Assembly: GCF_020193575.1 (NCBI RefSeq)
Contig: NZ_JADYVD010000008.1
Span: 62,001 to 126,000 of the forward strand
From: Ensifer sp. IC4062
GTDB taxonomy: Bacteria; Pseudomonadota; Alphaproteobacteria; Rhizobiales; Rhizobiaceae
Direction: 5' to 3'
DNA: 64,000 nt
Shown piece after piece: positions 34,787 to 43,484 of this stretch; position 1 is the stretch's first letter; each line of letters starts with the position of its first letter. Position numbers and translations under genes: made by a program. The notes beneath the pieces are model-generated. The model saw only the letters and a list, made by a program, of their open reading frames with translations, was not told where the DNA came from and searched no databases.

Positions 34787-34921
34787 ATTCTCCCTTGTCA
34801 AAGCTCTATCCCAAATCATCGCTGGCGACAAGGCGCCTGCGTCACCTCGCACTTCTCGAAATTTCATGCGCTTATAGGCGTATCTCCGCGGCTTCGCTTC
34901 GAGATCATTGACGTTGTCACC

Positions 34922-34951
34922 TTGACCAGCTAGCACATGTGGTAGTACCAG
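34922..34951 (+). promoter_or_regulatory. Promoter with operator B2 for the rightward epimerase
   Basis: TTGACC (34922-34927), 18 bp, TACCAG (34946-34951), with perfect-palindrome arms TGGT and ACCA in TGGTAGTACCA (34940-34950). The block, including ACCTTGAC, GCTAGC and TACCAGATTG, is shared with the importer promoter at 24949-24977. Confidence 0.55.
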
Positions 34952-35008
34952 ATTGCAGCGGGTGTGGGAACGTGTTTACCGCGGCAGCCAGCGCCGGAAA
35001 GAGGAACG

Positions 35009-35860
35009 ATGAAGATCGGTATGTGCATGTTTCTTTGGACCACGAGCGTCGGCCGGAGACATGAAAAGCTACTCCGGGACATTAAGGCGACCGGCTTCGA
35101 CGGGGTAGAGATTCCGATCTTCGAGGGCACTCCGGACGACTACCGCCGCCTCGGCGCATTGCTCGATGGCGTAGGTCTGGAGCGCACCGCTGTGTCTGCC
35201 ATGAGCGACCCTTCTATGAACCTGATTTCGCCAGACACCGCGACACGCAAGCGCGGCATCGCCTACATGCAGTGGGCGATCGATTGCGCCGCCGCCCTCG
35301 GGGCGCACACGCTAAGTGGGCCCCTGCATTCTACGCTGGGCCAGTTCTCAGGCACCGGGCCAACCGCCGCGGAACTGAAACGGTCCATCTCCTCGCAGCG
35401 CACGATCGGGGATCATGCCGTTGAGCGCGGCGTCACCGTTGCGCTCGAGGCGTTGAATCGCTTCGAATGTTATCTCGTTAACACGGTGGACGACCTTGCC
35501 GGCCATATTGATGCAATTGGGCATCCGAATATTCGCGCCATGTACGACACCTTCCACAGCAATATCGAGGAAGCCGACCCCGTGGGAGCCTTCACCCGCA
35601 ACGCGGACCGCATCATTCATGTCCACATCTCGGAGAACGACCGCGGGGTACCGGGCCGTGGCAACATTCCATGGCCGGAGACCTTCAAGGCGATCCGGGC
35701 GAGCGGCTATGACGGCTGGCTGACAATCGAGGCTTTTGGCCGCGCATTGAAAGACCTTGCGGCCGCGACGAAGGTCTGGCGCGATTTCTTCGAGGCGCCT
35801 GAAGTGGTCTATCGCGAAGGATACCATCACATCCGGAAGGGATGGCAGGCCGCGGCATGA
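35009..35860 (+). CDS. Sugar isomerase/epimerase TIM barrel (ketose 3-epimerase-like), second copy
   Basis: A 283-residue TIM barrel with VALEALNRFECYLVN, MYDTFHSNIEEADP and LTIEAFGRAL carrying the probable metal-binding Glu, Asp and Glu, plus HVHISENDRGVPGRG with its His. ATG at 35009 is preceded by AGAGGA; the frame opens 15 codons earlier but those overlap the promoter leader. It is transcribed alone, from a promoter nearly identical to that of the importer operon, so it belongs to the same regulon. Confidence 0.88.
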   Translation: MKIGMCMFLWTTSVGRRHEKLLRDIKATGFDGVEIPIFEGTPDDYRRLGALLDGVGLERTAVSAMSDPSMNLISPDTATRKRGIAYMQWAIDCAAALGAHTLSGPLHSTLGQFSGTGPTAAELKRSISSQRTIGDHAVERGVTVALEALNRFECYLVNTVDDLAGHIDAIGHPNIRAMYDTFHSNIEEADPVGAFTRNADRIIHVHISENDRGVPGRGNIPWPETFKAIRASGYDGWLTIEAFGRALKDLAAATKVWRDFFEAPEVVYREGYHHIRKGWQAAA

Positions 35861-35879
35861 CAGGCCCTGCCTCCCGGAC

Positions 35880-36095
35880 TGTTTCTAGGCGGTCGAGATC
35901 GTTGGCGGTTAACTGAAGATTGACGGAATTCACATTCGCGTCGTTGCCGCCCTTCTCGCGGTAGAGCCGCTCCATCCAGCCGTGAAGGTTCGGATGCTTG
36001 CGCCATTAGTGGAGCGTAGTGGCCTCTTCGACTTCAAAGTCGACCGGCGCGACGGGCGGTTCGCAAAGCGTGCAGGCTTACATGTCGAGTCCCAT
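35880..36095 (-). pseudogene. MGLDM-type small conserved protein with two in-frame stops
   Basis: Reading left from ATG 36093-36095, behind GGAGA, the frame gives MGLDM, a TAA (36078-36080), ACTLCEPPVAPVDFEVEEA, TTLH, a second TAA (36006-36008), then WRKHPNLHGWMERLYREKGG and a stretch ending DLDRLE. This is the small family that normally starts MGLDMY and has a later Y-W-R-K; both stops stand where Tyr is expected, a one-base change from TAC or TAT. The C-terminus runs into the end of the epimerase gene. I call it a pseudogene; function of the family is unknown. Confidence 0.7.
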
Positions 36096-36317
36096 GATTT
36101 TTCTCCTTTCCTTGCTCGGTCCCCAAGGACGCGGCGTGAAAGGCCGCGTGGCGCCGGTAATGACCAACACGGGCCTCCGCCCCGAAAAGGCTGGTGCGGG
36201 CAGGGGCAGTGACGACAAGGCGCCGTTCGGCAGAGACGCAAGAAACCACGGGACGGCAACGCAAAGGAGCTTGGGACCGGCGACGCGACACGATGATGGC
36301 GCTCGGAACGATCATTC

Positions 36318-36333
36318 TTGACAGATCGTTCCA
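36318..36333. promoter_or_regulatory. TetR operator, first copy
   Basis: TTGACAGATCGTTCCA, 20 bp before the TetR start. The inverted GGAACGATC at 36305-36313 faces GATCGTTCC at 36324-36332. A near-identical copy in opposite orientation lies at 36943-36958. Confidence 0.55.
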
Positions 36334-36352
36334 ATATATCTAACTATGTTCC

Positions 36353-36919
36353 ATGGCACGGACCAAGGAATTCGACAGGGATGAGGCACTGGACGCGGCG
36401 ATTGGCGTGTTTCGTGAGCATGGTTACGAGGGTAGCTCGACGGACATGCTTGTACGAGCGATGAAAATCGGCCGCCAGAGCCTCTATGACACCTTCGGCG
36501 ACAAGTGGAAGCTGTACTGCCTTGCCGTAGAACGGTACTCGGGCGGAGAAACGAATGCCCATATTGCCAAGTTACGCGGCGAATCACGGGCTCTGGACGG
36601 CATTCGCGCAATGATGGAGCGCATAGTCGAAGATGCAGCACAACCCTGTCTTGGCGTCAGCTCAATCTGCGAGTTCGGGCAGACGATGCCGGAACTCGCA
36701 GCACTTCATCATGCCGCGGACCGGCGGCTGAAGGATGCTGCTCGCGAACGCATAGCCGAGGCTCAGTTAGCAGGCGATGTAGACAAGACCCTCCCTGCAG
36801 GAGCGGTGGCGGATTTTCTGTTCTGCAGCATCGCCGGAATGCGCATCGCCGCCCGCGGCGGCGCGAGCCGAGAGCATCTGCAATCTCTCGGAAGGCTCAC
36901 GCTCCGCGCCATCATGTAG
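36353..36919 (+). CDS. TetR family transcriptional regulator
   Basis: A 188-residue TetR regulator with HTH in GSSTDMLVRAMKIGRQSLYDTFGDKWKLY and a C-terminal ligand-binding domain containing Cys residues (AAQPCLGVSSICEFG), like TetR repressors that sense electrophiles or quinones by a Cys. It is followed after 52 bp by a quinone oxidoreductase gene, and both have the same operator-like sequence upstream. It probably represses both until a reactive compound is present. Confidence 0.9.
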   Translation: MARTKEFDRDEALDAAIGVFREHGYEGSSTDMLVRAMKIGRQSLYDTFGDKWKLYCLAVERYSGGETNAHIAKLRGESRALDGIRAMMERIVEDAAQPCLGVSSICEFGQTMPELAALHHAADRRLKDAARERIAEAQLAGDVDKTLPAGAVADFLFCSIAGMRIAARGGASREHLQSLGRLTLRAIM

Positions 36920-36942
36920 GTGAAAAATTTTTTACTTGCTTT

Positions 36943-36958
36943 TGGAATGATCGGTCAA
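36943..36958. promoter_or_regulatory. TetR operator, second copy
   Basis: On the minus strand this reads TTGACCGATCATTCCA, matching 14 of 16 positions of the site at 36318-36333. It is 13 bp before the quinone oxidoreductase ATG, where repressor binding would block expression. Confidence 0.55.
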
Positions 36959-36971
36959 AAAAGGAAAGCAC

Positions 36972-37940
36972 ATGAAAGCCATAGTTATGAACAAGGTCGG
37001 TAGCACCGACGTGATGGAGTTCGTCGACCGCCCGGAACCGGGCGCAACGCCGGGGAACATCGTTGTGAGGGTCGCCGCCGCCGGCGTGAACTTCATGGAT
37101 ATCGGCGTGCGCCAGGGCATGGCTTGGACTGAAATGCCGAATCCGAAGGTTCTCGGCGTCGAGGGGGCCGGCCGCGTGATTGCCGTCGGCGATGGCGTCA
37201 GCGAATTCATCCCCGGCGACCGGGTCGCCTGGGTCTATGCGCCGGGCAGCTATGCCGAGCGCCTGTCGATCCCGGCAAGTTCCCTCGTCAAGGTTCCCGA
37301 CGGTATCGACGATCGCACCGCGGCGTCCGTCATGATGCAGGGCCTGACCGCCAGCCACTTCGCCACGGATTTCTATCCCGTGCAACCCGGCGACACGGCT
37401 CTGGTGCACGCAGCGGCAGGCGGCCTCGGCCTGTTGCTGACGCAAATGATCAGGCTCAGAGGCGGACGTGTGATCGGACGCGTCTCGTCCGAAGACAAAG
37501 TAGCCATCGCAAGGGAGGCCGGCGCTGAGCATGTCATCGTCGATAGCGAAGGGCAATTTTCCGGCGAGGTGCTGCGCCTCACGGATGGAGAGGGCGTGAA
37601 CGTCGTCTATGACGGTTCGGGGCCCAAGACCTTCGAGGGCTCGCTCGCTTCGCTTCGCCGTTCCGGTACATTCTGCTGGTACGGACCGGTACTCGGCGGA
37701 CCCGGGCCACTCGACATCATGAGCCTGCCGAAGAGCATCAAGCTCGGTTATGCCGTCTTTTCCGATCACATCCATACGCCAGAACTGTTCCGCGCCCGCG
37801 CGCAGCAGCTCTTTCGCTGGATAGAAGAAGGATCGCTCAAGGTGAGCATTGGCGGCAACTATGCGCTTGCCGACGCCGCTCGCGCGCATGCCGACATGCA
37901 AAGCCGCACCACCACCGGTAAGCTGCTGCTGACGCCGTGA
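36972..37940 (+). CDS. NADPH:quinone oxidoreductase (zeta-crystallin/QOR type)
   Basis: A 322-residue medium-chain reductase. It begins MKAIVMNKVGSTDVMEFVDRPEP and carries the cofactor motif VHAAAGGLGLLLTQM. The zinc-binding cysteines of alcohol dehydrogenases are absent, as in QOR enzymes. It would reduce quinones or enones with NADPH in the cytoplasm. Expression is probably controlled by the adjacent TetR regulator. Confidence 0.9.
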   Translation: MKAIVMNKVGSTDVMEFVDRPEPGATPGNIVVRVAAAGVNFMDIGVRQGMAWTEMPNPKVLGVEGAGRVIAVGDGVSEFIPGDRVAWVYAPGSYAERLSIPASSLVKVPDGIDDRTAASVMMQGLTASHFATDFYPVQPGDTALVHAAAGGLGLLLTQMIRLRGGRVIGRVSSEDKVAIAREAGAEHVIVDSEGQFSGEVLRLTDGEGVNVVYDGSGPKTFEGSLASLRRSGTFCWYGPVLGGPGPLDIMSLPKSIKLGYAVFSDHIHTPELFRARAQQLFRWIEEGSLKVSIGGNYALADAARAHADMQSRTTTGKLLLTP

Positions 37941-37950
37941 GGATAGCGCC

Positions 37951-38152
37951 ATGAGCAAAAGAGAAGACAAGTCGACAAAGCTCGCACTGGTATTCTGAGA
38001 AACGCGCGGCATTGGACGCCACATTCGCCAGACGATTGGCAGTCGACAGCTTTCATGTGGCGATCAAATGCGCCGCCGAGGCGTACCTCGCGAGCGCGCA
38101 AGCGGCTTACATGAGCGGTGCGAGCGTCACACACGACGGTTATGTGCTCTGA
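37951..38152 (+). pseudogene. Possible frameshifted small protein after the quinone reductase
   Basis: ATG at 37951 starts MSKREDKSTKLALVF and stops at once. In another frame the sequence continues YSEKRAALDATFARRLAVD, then VAIKCAAEAYLASAQAA, and ends GYVL at 38150-38152. Joined, they would make a 67-residue protein. I do not recognise it; the join is inferred from composition only. Confidence 0.3.
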
Positions 38153-38890
38153 CGAGCCTTCTCCGCAGGCCCTGTCAGTTCGATGCCCCGATCGACACCA
38201 ATATTGGCAAGGAAGGTTTCGTCATGGCTGACGACGAGGAGCGCGCCGTCATAGGCAAGCAGGCCGGCCTCCACCGCCTCGATGGAATCGATGTCCAGAT
38301 GGTTGGTCGGCTCGTCGAGGATAACCAACGAAGGCGGGGACGCCCCACCGAGCACGCAAGCAAGACCGGCGCGCAGCACCTGCCCGCCGCTCAAGGTGCC
38401 GACCGGTTGAAGGGCGGCGTCGGCACGGAAGCGGAAGCTGGCCAATGTCGCACGGCAGACGTTCTCGGTCGCGCCGGGGTTGAGGCGCCTGAAGTTGTCG
38501 AGGATCGTATCATCGCGCTCGAGAATCCCGACGCTTTGATCCAGCATGGCGAAAGGTACTGTGATGGAGAGCGTCCCTTTGAATGGTAAAATCTCTCCGC
38601 CGCCAATCCCAACAAGTCGTTTTTCCCGATCCGTTGGAATCAAATGAGTGCGACATGTTGTGGTCCCACCAGTGAAAGGACGGGCCCTGAATAATGGGAT
38701 GTGCGGGGTCGTAGCCAGCCGTGATCTCGTCAAACGCGAGCACCTGTCGGCCTGCAGGCAATCCCGTCGGACGAAGCCGGATAGAGAATGGCTGCAAGAC
38801 TTCAATGCGAGCCTTCGCGGCCGAGACGGCATCGGAGTGCCTCTGCCCGCTGGCGCTCGGCAAGTTGCACGCCCTTTGCTCGGGTCGCCT
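38140..38890 (-). pseudogene. ABC-F type ATPase, second nucleotide-binding domain, frameshifted remnant
   Basis: Pieces of one ABC-F ATPase occur in several reverse frames. PTGLPAGRQVLAFDEITAGYDP and NGSGKTT (Walker A) lie near 38615-38785. Then comes a frame with GTLSITVPFAMLDQSVG and ERDDTILDNFRRLNPGA. It runs on to LSGGQVLRAGLACVLGG (signature), LVILDEPTNHLDIDS (Walker B) and VVSHDETFL. The first ATPase domain is missing and at least two frame changes break the rest, so this is a decayed antibiotic-resistance/translation-factor-type gene. Confidence 0.8.
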
Positions 38891-39611
38891 CCGCATTGCT
38901 TGGAGTGGTCGGGCGTTGCACTACAGCCACTCAAGGAGGCGATCCGCTCAGCGCAGACCGCTAGTGCCATCGTGCCAGGCGATACGGCAGAGATTTGCGG
39001 CATCCTCGTCGATTTGCTCGAGGGCGCCAACAATCGTGTGCGGCTCCGCATCTCCGATACACCTGACAAGATCGAATTCCTTGAACTCTTCGAAAGCCGA
39101 GGGACGGTCTTCCTCGCTGCCATGGATTCCACACCTAGACCCGACCGACCGGAGAACAAAGTCTAAGACAACCGTAAGCAATACCAATCCGTTCGCCCAA
39201 ATGCTCAACATGCTTTCGTCAAGTTCGGGGATGATGGCGACGGTAAGCGGAATGCCGACGAGTTTGAGAAATTCACGGATCCTAAAAGTCGGCATCGCCG
39301 GCATCACAAGGGCGTCGATATTCGGTCATTGTCCGAGATCGAAGCCGAGACGCCGCCCTCGGAAACAGAAGATATCAGCGACCATCGGGCGAGCGGAGAG
39401 AACGAAAGCTCCCTCCCGGCGCCCCGTACTCAATCGCTCGACCGTTTCGAGCCCTTCAGTTAGGATGCGTCCAGGCGAGCCCGCGTCGAACGCCCCTGTC
39501 CATTAGATTCACGCCCGCGGCAGGAGCCTCAACCAAGACTTCTCCAACTGCAAGGACGGGCTCCGGATGCTCGACAAGTTCGATGACTTCCGGGCCCGCC
39601 GGTTCGGCGCA
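38891..39611. other. Gap with no recognisable gene
   Basis: About 720 bp between the ABC-F remnant and the alpha/beta hydrolase gene. A plus-strand stretch at 38930-39166 has coding-like composition (for example TAEICGILVDLLEGANNRVRLR) but no start or recognised family. It probably belongs to the same decayed tract. Confidence 0.45.
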
Positions 39612-40400
39612 TTACGATCGCTTTAATCGCGATGCTTCCGTAGCCGCCTTCTCGATCAGCTCGGCGACGGGTTCGGGATTCGAAACCATCACAACATGGG
39701 AGGCACCCTTGATTACCACGGTATCCCGCGAGTGCGCCCGTGCAGCCATAAAGGCCAAGGCTTCCGACGGTATGTTCTTGTCCCCGTCGCCGTAGATGAA
39801 CCAGCTCGGGATGTTCTTCCACGCCGCTTCCGTTTGGGGCTCGTTCAGCGCCGCTTCTTCAATAGGTCTCTGCGTCGCTGCCATGAGCCTGGCTTCGGCT
39901 TCGGGGACATCGGCGGCGAACTGCTCGTGGAATTTGTCCTGCCGGATGTAGAGATCCTTGCCTCCGCTCGACAGGGTGACCGGCGGCGCGAGGGTCGGAC
40001 CAAGCGTGCTGCCGGGAAATTTGCCGGCGAGTTGCGCGGCAGTCTCGCCCGCATCCGGCGCGAAGGCCGCGACATAGACCAGCGCCTTGACATTTGCGCA
40101 GCCTTCGGCCGCTTCGCTGATGACGGAGCCGCCGTAGGAATGCCCAACGAGGACGACAGGCGATTTGATTGAGCCAAGGATGTCGGCGACGTCACCGGCG
40201 TCATTTTTGACGCCACGCAACGGGTTGGCGACCGCCACGACGGGATAGCCATCCTTCTCCAGAATTTCGACGACGCCGTTCCAGCTCGACGAATCCGCAA
40301 ACGCGCCGTGAACCAGAACGATGGTGGGTTTGTCGGCCTGCGCATATGCATTGCCGAACGAAGCGTTGGCGATTGCCAAGGCTGCAAGCAGTATTTTCAT
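39612..40400 (-). CDS. Exported alpha/beta hydrolase
   Basis: A 262-residue alpha/beta-fold hydrolase with a signal peptide (MKILLAALAIANASFGNAYAQ). The oxyanion region is VLVHGAFADSSSWNGV, the nucleophile elbow GHSYGG, and the catalytic His lies in KGASHVVMVSNPEPVAE near the end; an acid in YGDGDKNIP completes the triad. It is the last gene of the leftward operon under the large regulator. Substrate unknown; esterase or signal-lactone-type hydrolysis are both possible. Confidence 0.88.
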   Translation of the reverse strand: MKILLAALAIANASFGNAYAQADKPTIVLVHGAFADSSSWNGVVEILEKDGYPVVAVANPLRGVKNDAGDVADILGSIKSPVVLVGHSYGGSVISEAAEGCANVKALVYVAAFAPDAGETAAQLAGKFPGSTLGPTLAPPVTLSSGGKDLYIRQDKFHEQFAADVPEAEARLMAATQRPIEEAALNEPQTEAAWKNIPSWFIYGDGDKNIPSEALAFMAARAHSRDTVVIKGASHVVMVSNPEPVAELIEKAATEASRLKRS

Positions 40401-40483
40401 CTGACATGTCCTTCATGGTTGATCGAAAACGGCGGCTATCATGGCCGTTCCAGACGATGCGAGCGTTGGAGTCGCTCTGGCGA

Positions 40484-41332
40484 TTAGCCGCACGTGCTGG
40501 TTTCCTGCGGGAAATCCGTGGACAGGCTCAGCTCTCGCCAGCGGCGGAGCTCTTCCAGTTTCTTACGATCGGCCTGCTCGATTGCCTCTATGGCATCGCT
40601 ACCCAGCGCCAAGCGTAACGGTGGTCGATCCATCGCAGCGAGCTTGAGGATAACCTTCGCGGCCCGCGCCGGGTCGCCGGGTTGTCGGCCATTGTAGGCC
40701 CGCTGCATGCGAGCTGCGGCACCCACGACTTGGTCGTATTCGGACCTTCCGTCTTTCAGCAAGGTTGAAGATCCCGCGAAATTGGTCCGGAAGCCCCCCG
40801 GCTCGACGACCGTGACCTTGACGCCGATCAAGGCCATTTCCTGAGCAAGCACATCGGAAAAGCCTTCCACCCCCCATTTCGCGGTCGAATACGCGGCGCG
40901 CCCCGGAGCGCCTATGCGTCCGCCGACCGACGAAAACTGGATGATGTGGCCGTGGTGCTGCTCGCGCATTATCGGAATGGCGGCCTTGGTCACGATGATC
41001 GTCCCGAAGAGGTTTGTCTCCAACTGCCTACGGAATTCATCAAGATCCGTATCCTCGACTGAATTGACATTGCCGTAACCGGCATTGTTGACGAGGACGT
41101 CAAGCCCGCCAAAGCTCTCTGTCGCCAGGCGGACTGCCGCTTGAGCGGCGGACGGATCGGTGACATCGAGCGCAGTGACCCGTACAGCTTCACCGTAGCG
41201 CTCCGTGAGATCGGCCAGTTGCACGGGATCACGCGCCGTTGCGATGAGGCGGTGACCCGCGTCCAGGACCGCTTCGGATAAGGCACGGCCCATGCCTCGT
41301 GAACTTCCAGTGATCAGCCATCGTTGTGACAT
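40484..41332 (-). CDS. SDR family oxidoreductase
   Basis: A 282-residue short-chain dehydrogenase. Motifs: TGSSRGMGRAL (cofactor), NNAGYGN, Ser in QFSSVGGRIG and YSTAKWG (Tyr and Lys). The ATG at 41330-41332 follows GGAAAAGG; the open frame upstream overlaps the cytochrome gene and is rejected. Cytoplasmic, unlike most of its operon partners, it may reduce an aldehyde or ketone made by the hydrolases. Confidence 0.9.
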   Translation of the reverse strand: MSQRWLITGSSRGMGRALSEAVLDAGHRLIATARDPVQLADLTERYGEAVRVTALDVTDPSAAQAAVRLATESFGGLDVLVNNAGYGNVNSVEDTDLDEFRRQLETNLFGTIIVTKAAIPIMREQHHGHIIQFSSVGGRIGAPGRAAYSTAKWGVEGFSDVLAQEMALIGVKVTVVEPGGFRTNFAGSSTLLKDGRSEYDQVVGAAARMQRAYNGRQPGDPARAAKVILKLAAMDRPPLRLALGSDAIEAIEQADRKKLEELRRWRELSLSTDFPQETSTCG

Positions 41333-41373
41333 GGCCTTTTCCTTTCTGGGCAGCAGCACTGCCGATGCCCGGG

Positions 41374-41889
41374 CTACGGCGCAAACCGCGTGAAGACGTA
41401 ATCGTGCCCCTGAACGCGCGCCTCGTGGCAGGCAAAACAGGTCTGGTGCTGAGCCCCATCGACAGGCTTGCCGTCGATAAACCGGCCGAAGCCCCATCCG
41501 CCCGTGGCTGCGTATTTCCTCGAATCCTTGACCATGACCTGGACGGTTGTCGGCGCGCCGGGAATGGATGCGGGTTCGAATTCGGGCGATTGCGCCCGCT
41601 TCCATGCGAGCTTGACGAGGACGGTGCCATCCGGAAACGGCAGCGTGCCAGCCCGATATGCTTCGATTGCAACCGAATTCCCGACGACTGCACGAAGCTC
41701 GTTTAGCGGGTCCGCTTCGAGCGCCGGCGCGACCAGTTCCCACCCCCGGTAGCCGTCCGGGATCGTCACGCCGTAGATCGGCGAGGCCTTGGTCGTGTCC
41801 GAACCCGCGCCGGCTCCAAGCGTGGCACCCGCGGTTCCGACCAATGTCGCTGCCAGCCCAGCCAATGCGAGATTAAGGCGTCTCATCAT
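41374..41889 (-). CDS. Cytochrome P460 family haem protein
   Basis: A 171-residue exported protein with a signal peptide (ending near LVGTAGATLGAGAG), a P460-type core (IPDGYRGWELVAPALEAD; KDSRKYAATGGWGFGRF) and one c-type haem site CFACHE close to the C-terminus. P460 proteins can oxidise hydroxylamine or detoxify NO; a truncated relative may simply bind haem. It lies between the exported hydrolase and the SDR in the operon. Confidence 0.87.
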   Translation of the reverse strand: MMRRLNLALAGLAATLVGTAGATLGAGAGSDTTKASPIYGVTIPDGYRGWELVAPALEADPLNELRAVVGNSVAIEAYRAGTLPFPDGTVLVKLAWKRAQSPEFEPASIPGAPTTVQVMVKDSRKYAATGGWGFGRFIDGKPVDGAQHQTCFACHEARVQGHDYVFTRFAP

Positions 41890-41910
41890 AATGTTCCTTC
41901 TGTCGAGTGG

Positions 41911-42972
41911 CTAAAAGCGGTCGACGTCGATGACTGCCTGCGCGAAGGCCTGAGGTGCCTCCTGCGGCAGGTTGTGACCGATGCCGCCCGTGATCAGCCG
42001 GTGCTCATACTTGCCGGAAAATCTCTTGGCGTAGACGCTGGGGTCCGGATGGGGCGCGCCATTGGCGTCGCCTTCCATCGTAATCGTCGGGACACTGATC
42101 GTTGGAAACGTGGCGAGCTTCTTTTCCAGGTCATCGTATTCCGGTTCGCCATCGGCAAGTCCGAGCCGCCACCGATAGTTGTGGATGACAATATCGACAT
42201 GGTCCGGATTCGCGAAGGCCGCCGCGCTCAGCGCGAAAGTGGTGTCGTCGAACTGCCATTGCGGAGAGGCGAGTTGCCAGATGAGCCTCGCGAAGTCGTC
42301 TGTGTTTTTCGCGTAACCGGCACGGCCACGTTCGGTAGCGAAATAGTACTGGTACCACCACTGGAGCTCGGCCTGCGGCGGCAATGGTGCCACGTTCGCC
42401 GCCTGGCTGCCGATCAGGTAACCGCTGACCGATACCATCGCCTTGCAGCGATCCGGCCAGAGCGCGGCAACGATGTTGGCGGTCCGCGCGCCCCAATCGT
42501 AGCCGGCGACGACGGCCTTCTGGATTCCGAGGGCATCCATAAACGCGATAACGTCGGCGCCGAGCGCCGCCTGCTGGCCGTTCCGTGCCGTGGCGTCCGA
42601 CAGGAAGCTTGTCGTCCCGTAGCCGCGCAGATAGGGCACGATCACCCGGTACCCTGTGTTCGCAAGCAAAGGCGCGACATCGACATAGCTGTAGATGTCA
42701 TAGGGCCAGCCGTGCAGAAGGATGACCGGCGGTCCGTCCGCAGGACCGTCCTCGGCATATCCGACGTTGAGGAGACCCGCGTTGATCCGCTTCAGCGACG
42801 CGAACGACGTCCGCGGCTTCATGGCGGCCGAGGCGGCGGCTCGCGTTCCGATACCTTGTGCACTCGCTATGCGAATAGCGCTGAGCTGCGCCGCGGCTAC
42901 GGTCGCGGCAGCAATGCCGAACAGACGCCGGCGGGAATGGTCGATTTCTTCCGGAATTCCTACTGCGTTCAT
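41911..42972 (-). CDS. Tat-exported alpha/beta hydrolase, epoxide hydrolase-like
   Basis: A 353-residue hydrolase with a twin-arginine leader (HSRRRLFGIAAATVAAAQ). The fold elements are ILLHGWPYDIYSYVDVAP (HGWP oxyanion motif), GYDWGARTAN with the Asp nucleophile of epoxide/haloalkane hydrolases, YYFATERGRAG with possible ring-opening Tyr, and a late His in GGIGHNLPQEAP. It sits between the P460 and Ohr genes. The Asp nucleophile favours epoxide or haloalkane hydrolysis in the periplasm. Confidence 0.87.
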   Translation of the reverse strand: MNAVGIPEEIDHSRRRLFGIAAATVAAAQLSAIRIASAQGIGTRAAASAAMKPRTSFASLKRINAGLLNVGYAEDGPADGPPVILLHGWPYDIYSYVDVAPLLANTGYRVIVPYLRGYGTTSFLSDATARNGQQAALGADVIAFMDALGIQKAVVAGYDWGARTANIVAALWPDRCKAMVSVSGYLIGSQAANVAPLPPQAELQWWYQYYFATERGRAGYAKNTDDFARLIWQLASPQWQFDDTTFALSAAAFANPDHVDIVIHNYRWRLGLADGEPEYDDLEKKLATFPTISVPTITMEGDANGAPHPDPSVYAKRFSGKYEHRLITGGIGHNLPQEAPQAFAQAVIDVDRF

Positions 42973-43034
42973 TGCTGTGGTGCCCTTCGGTGTGCCGTTG
43001 GCCAGCGATCCGTTCGTTGATCGAGCCGACGGCG

Positions 43035-43451
43035 CTAGGTGACGTTGATTTCGACTTCGATGTTTCCGCGTGTGGCCCTCGAATAGGGGCAGGTCTGATG
43101 CGCTGCATCCACGACAGCTCGTGCTATGTCGCGGTCGAGACCGGGCAGGCTCACATTGAGCCGCGCGCTGAGAAAGTAGGCGCCGTCGTGGGTGTTGAGA
43201 TCCACCTCCGCATCGATCGCCAGGCCAGCAGGCAGTGCAACGTTCATCTTACGAGCGACGATCGCGATCGCGCCCTCGAAGCAAGCCGACCAGCCGGCAG
43301 CGAAAAGCTGTTCCGGATTGGTGCCGCCTCCCGTGCCGCCAGGCGTCGAGAGCCGAATATCCAGCCTGCCGTCGGAACTGCGGGAAACACCGTCCCGACC
43401 GCCAGTAGTGCGGATTTTGGCGGTGTAGAGCCGTTTTGCCTGTGCGGTCAT
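43035..43451 (-). CDS. Ohr/OsmC family organic hydroperoxide reductase
   Basis: A 138-residue peroxidase of the Ohr subgroup. The two redox cysteines are in GWSACFEGAI and HQTCPYSRAT, and the N-terminus has the TAKIRTTGGRDG strand. ATG at 43449-43451 is preferred over one five codons upstream because GAGGAACGACG precedes it. It would reduce fatty-acid or other organic hydroperoxides with dithiol reductants. Its operon otherwise encodes epoxide-hydrolase-like proteins, which fits a response to oxidised lipids. Confidence 0.9.
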   Translation of the reverse strand: MTAQAKRLYTAKIRTTGGRDGVSRSSDGRLDIRLSTPGGTGGGTNPEQLFAAGWSACFEGAIAIVARKMNVALPAGLAIDAEVDLNTHDGAYFLSARLNVSLPGLDRDIARAVVDAAHQTCPYSRATRGNIEVEINVT

Positions 43452-43484
43452 ATCGTCGTTCCTCATTGCGAAGGTGAGCGCCGA

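Noticed and set aside
38648..39166. Plus-strand open frame overlapping the ABC-F remnant
   Set aside because: Most of it is antisense to recognisable ABC-F pieces; the remainder has no start or family.
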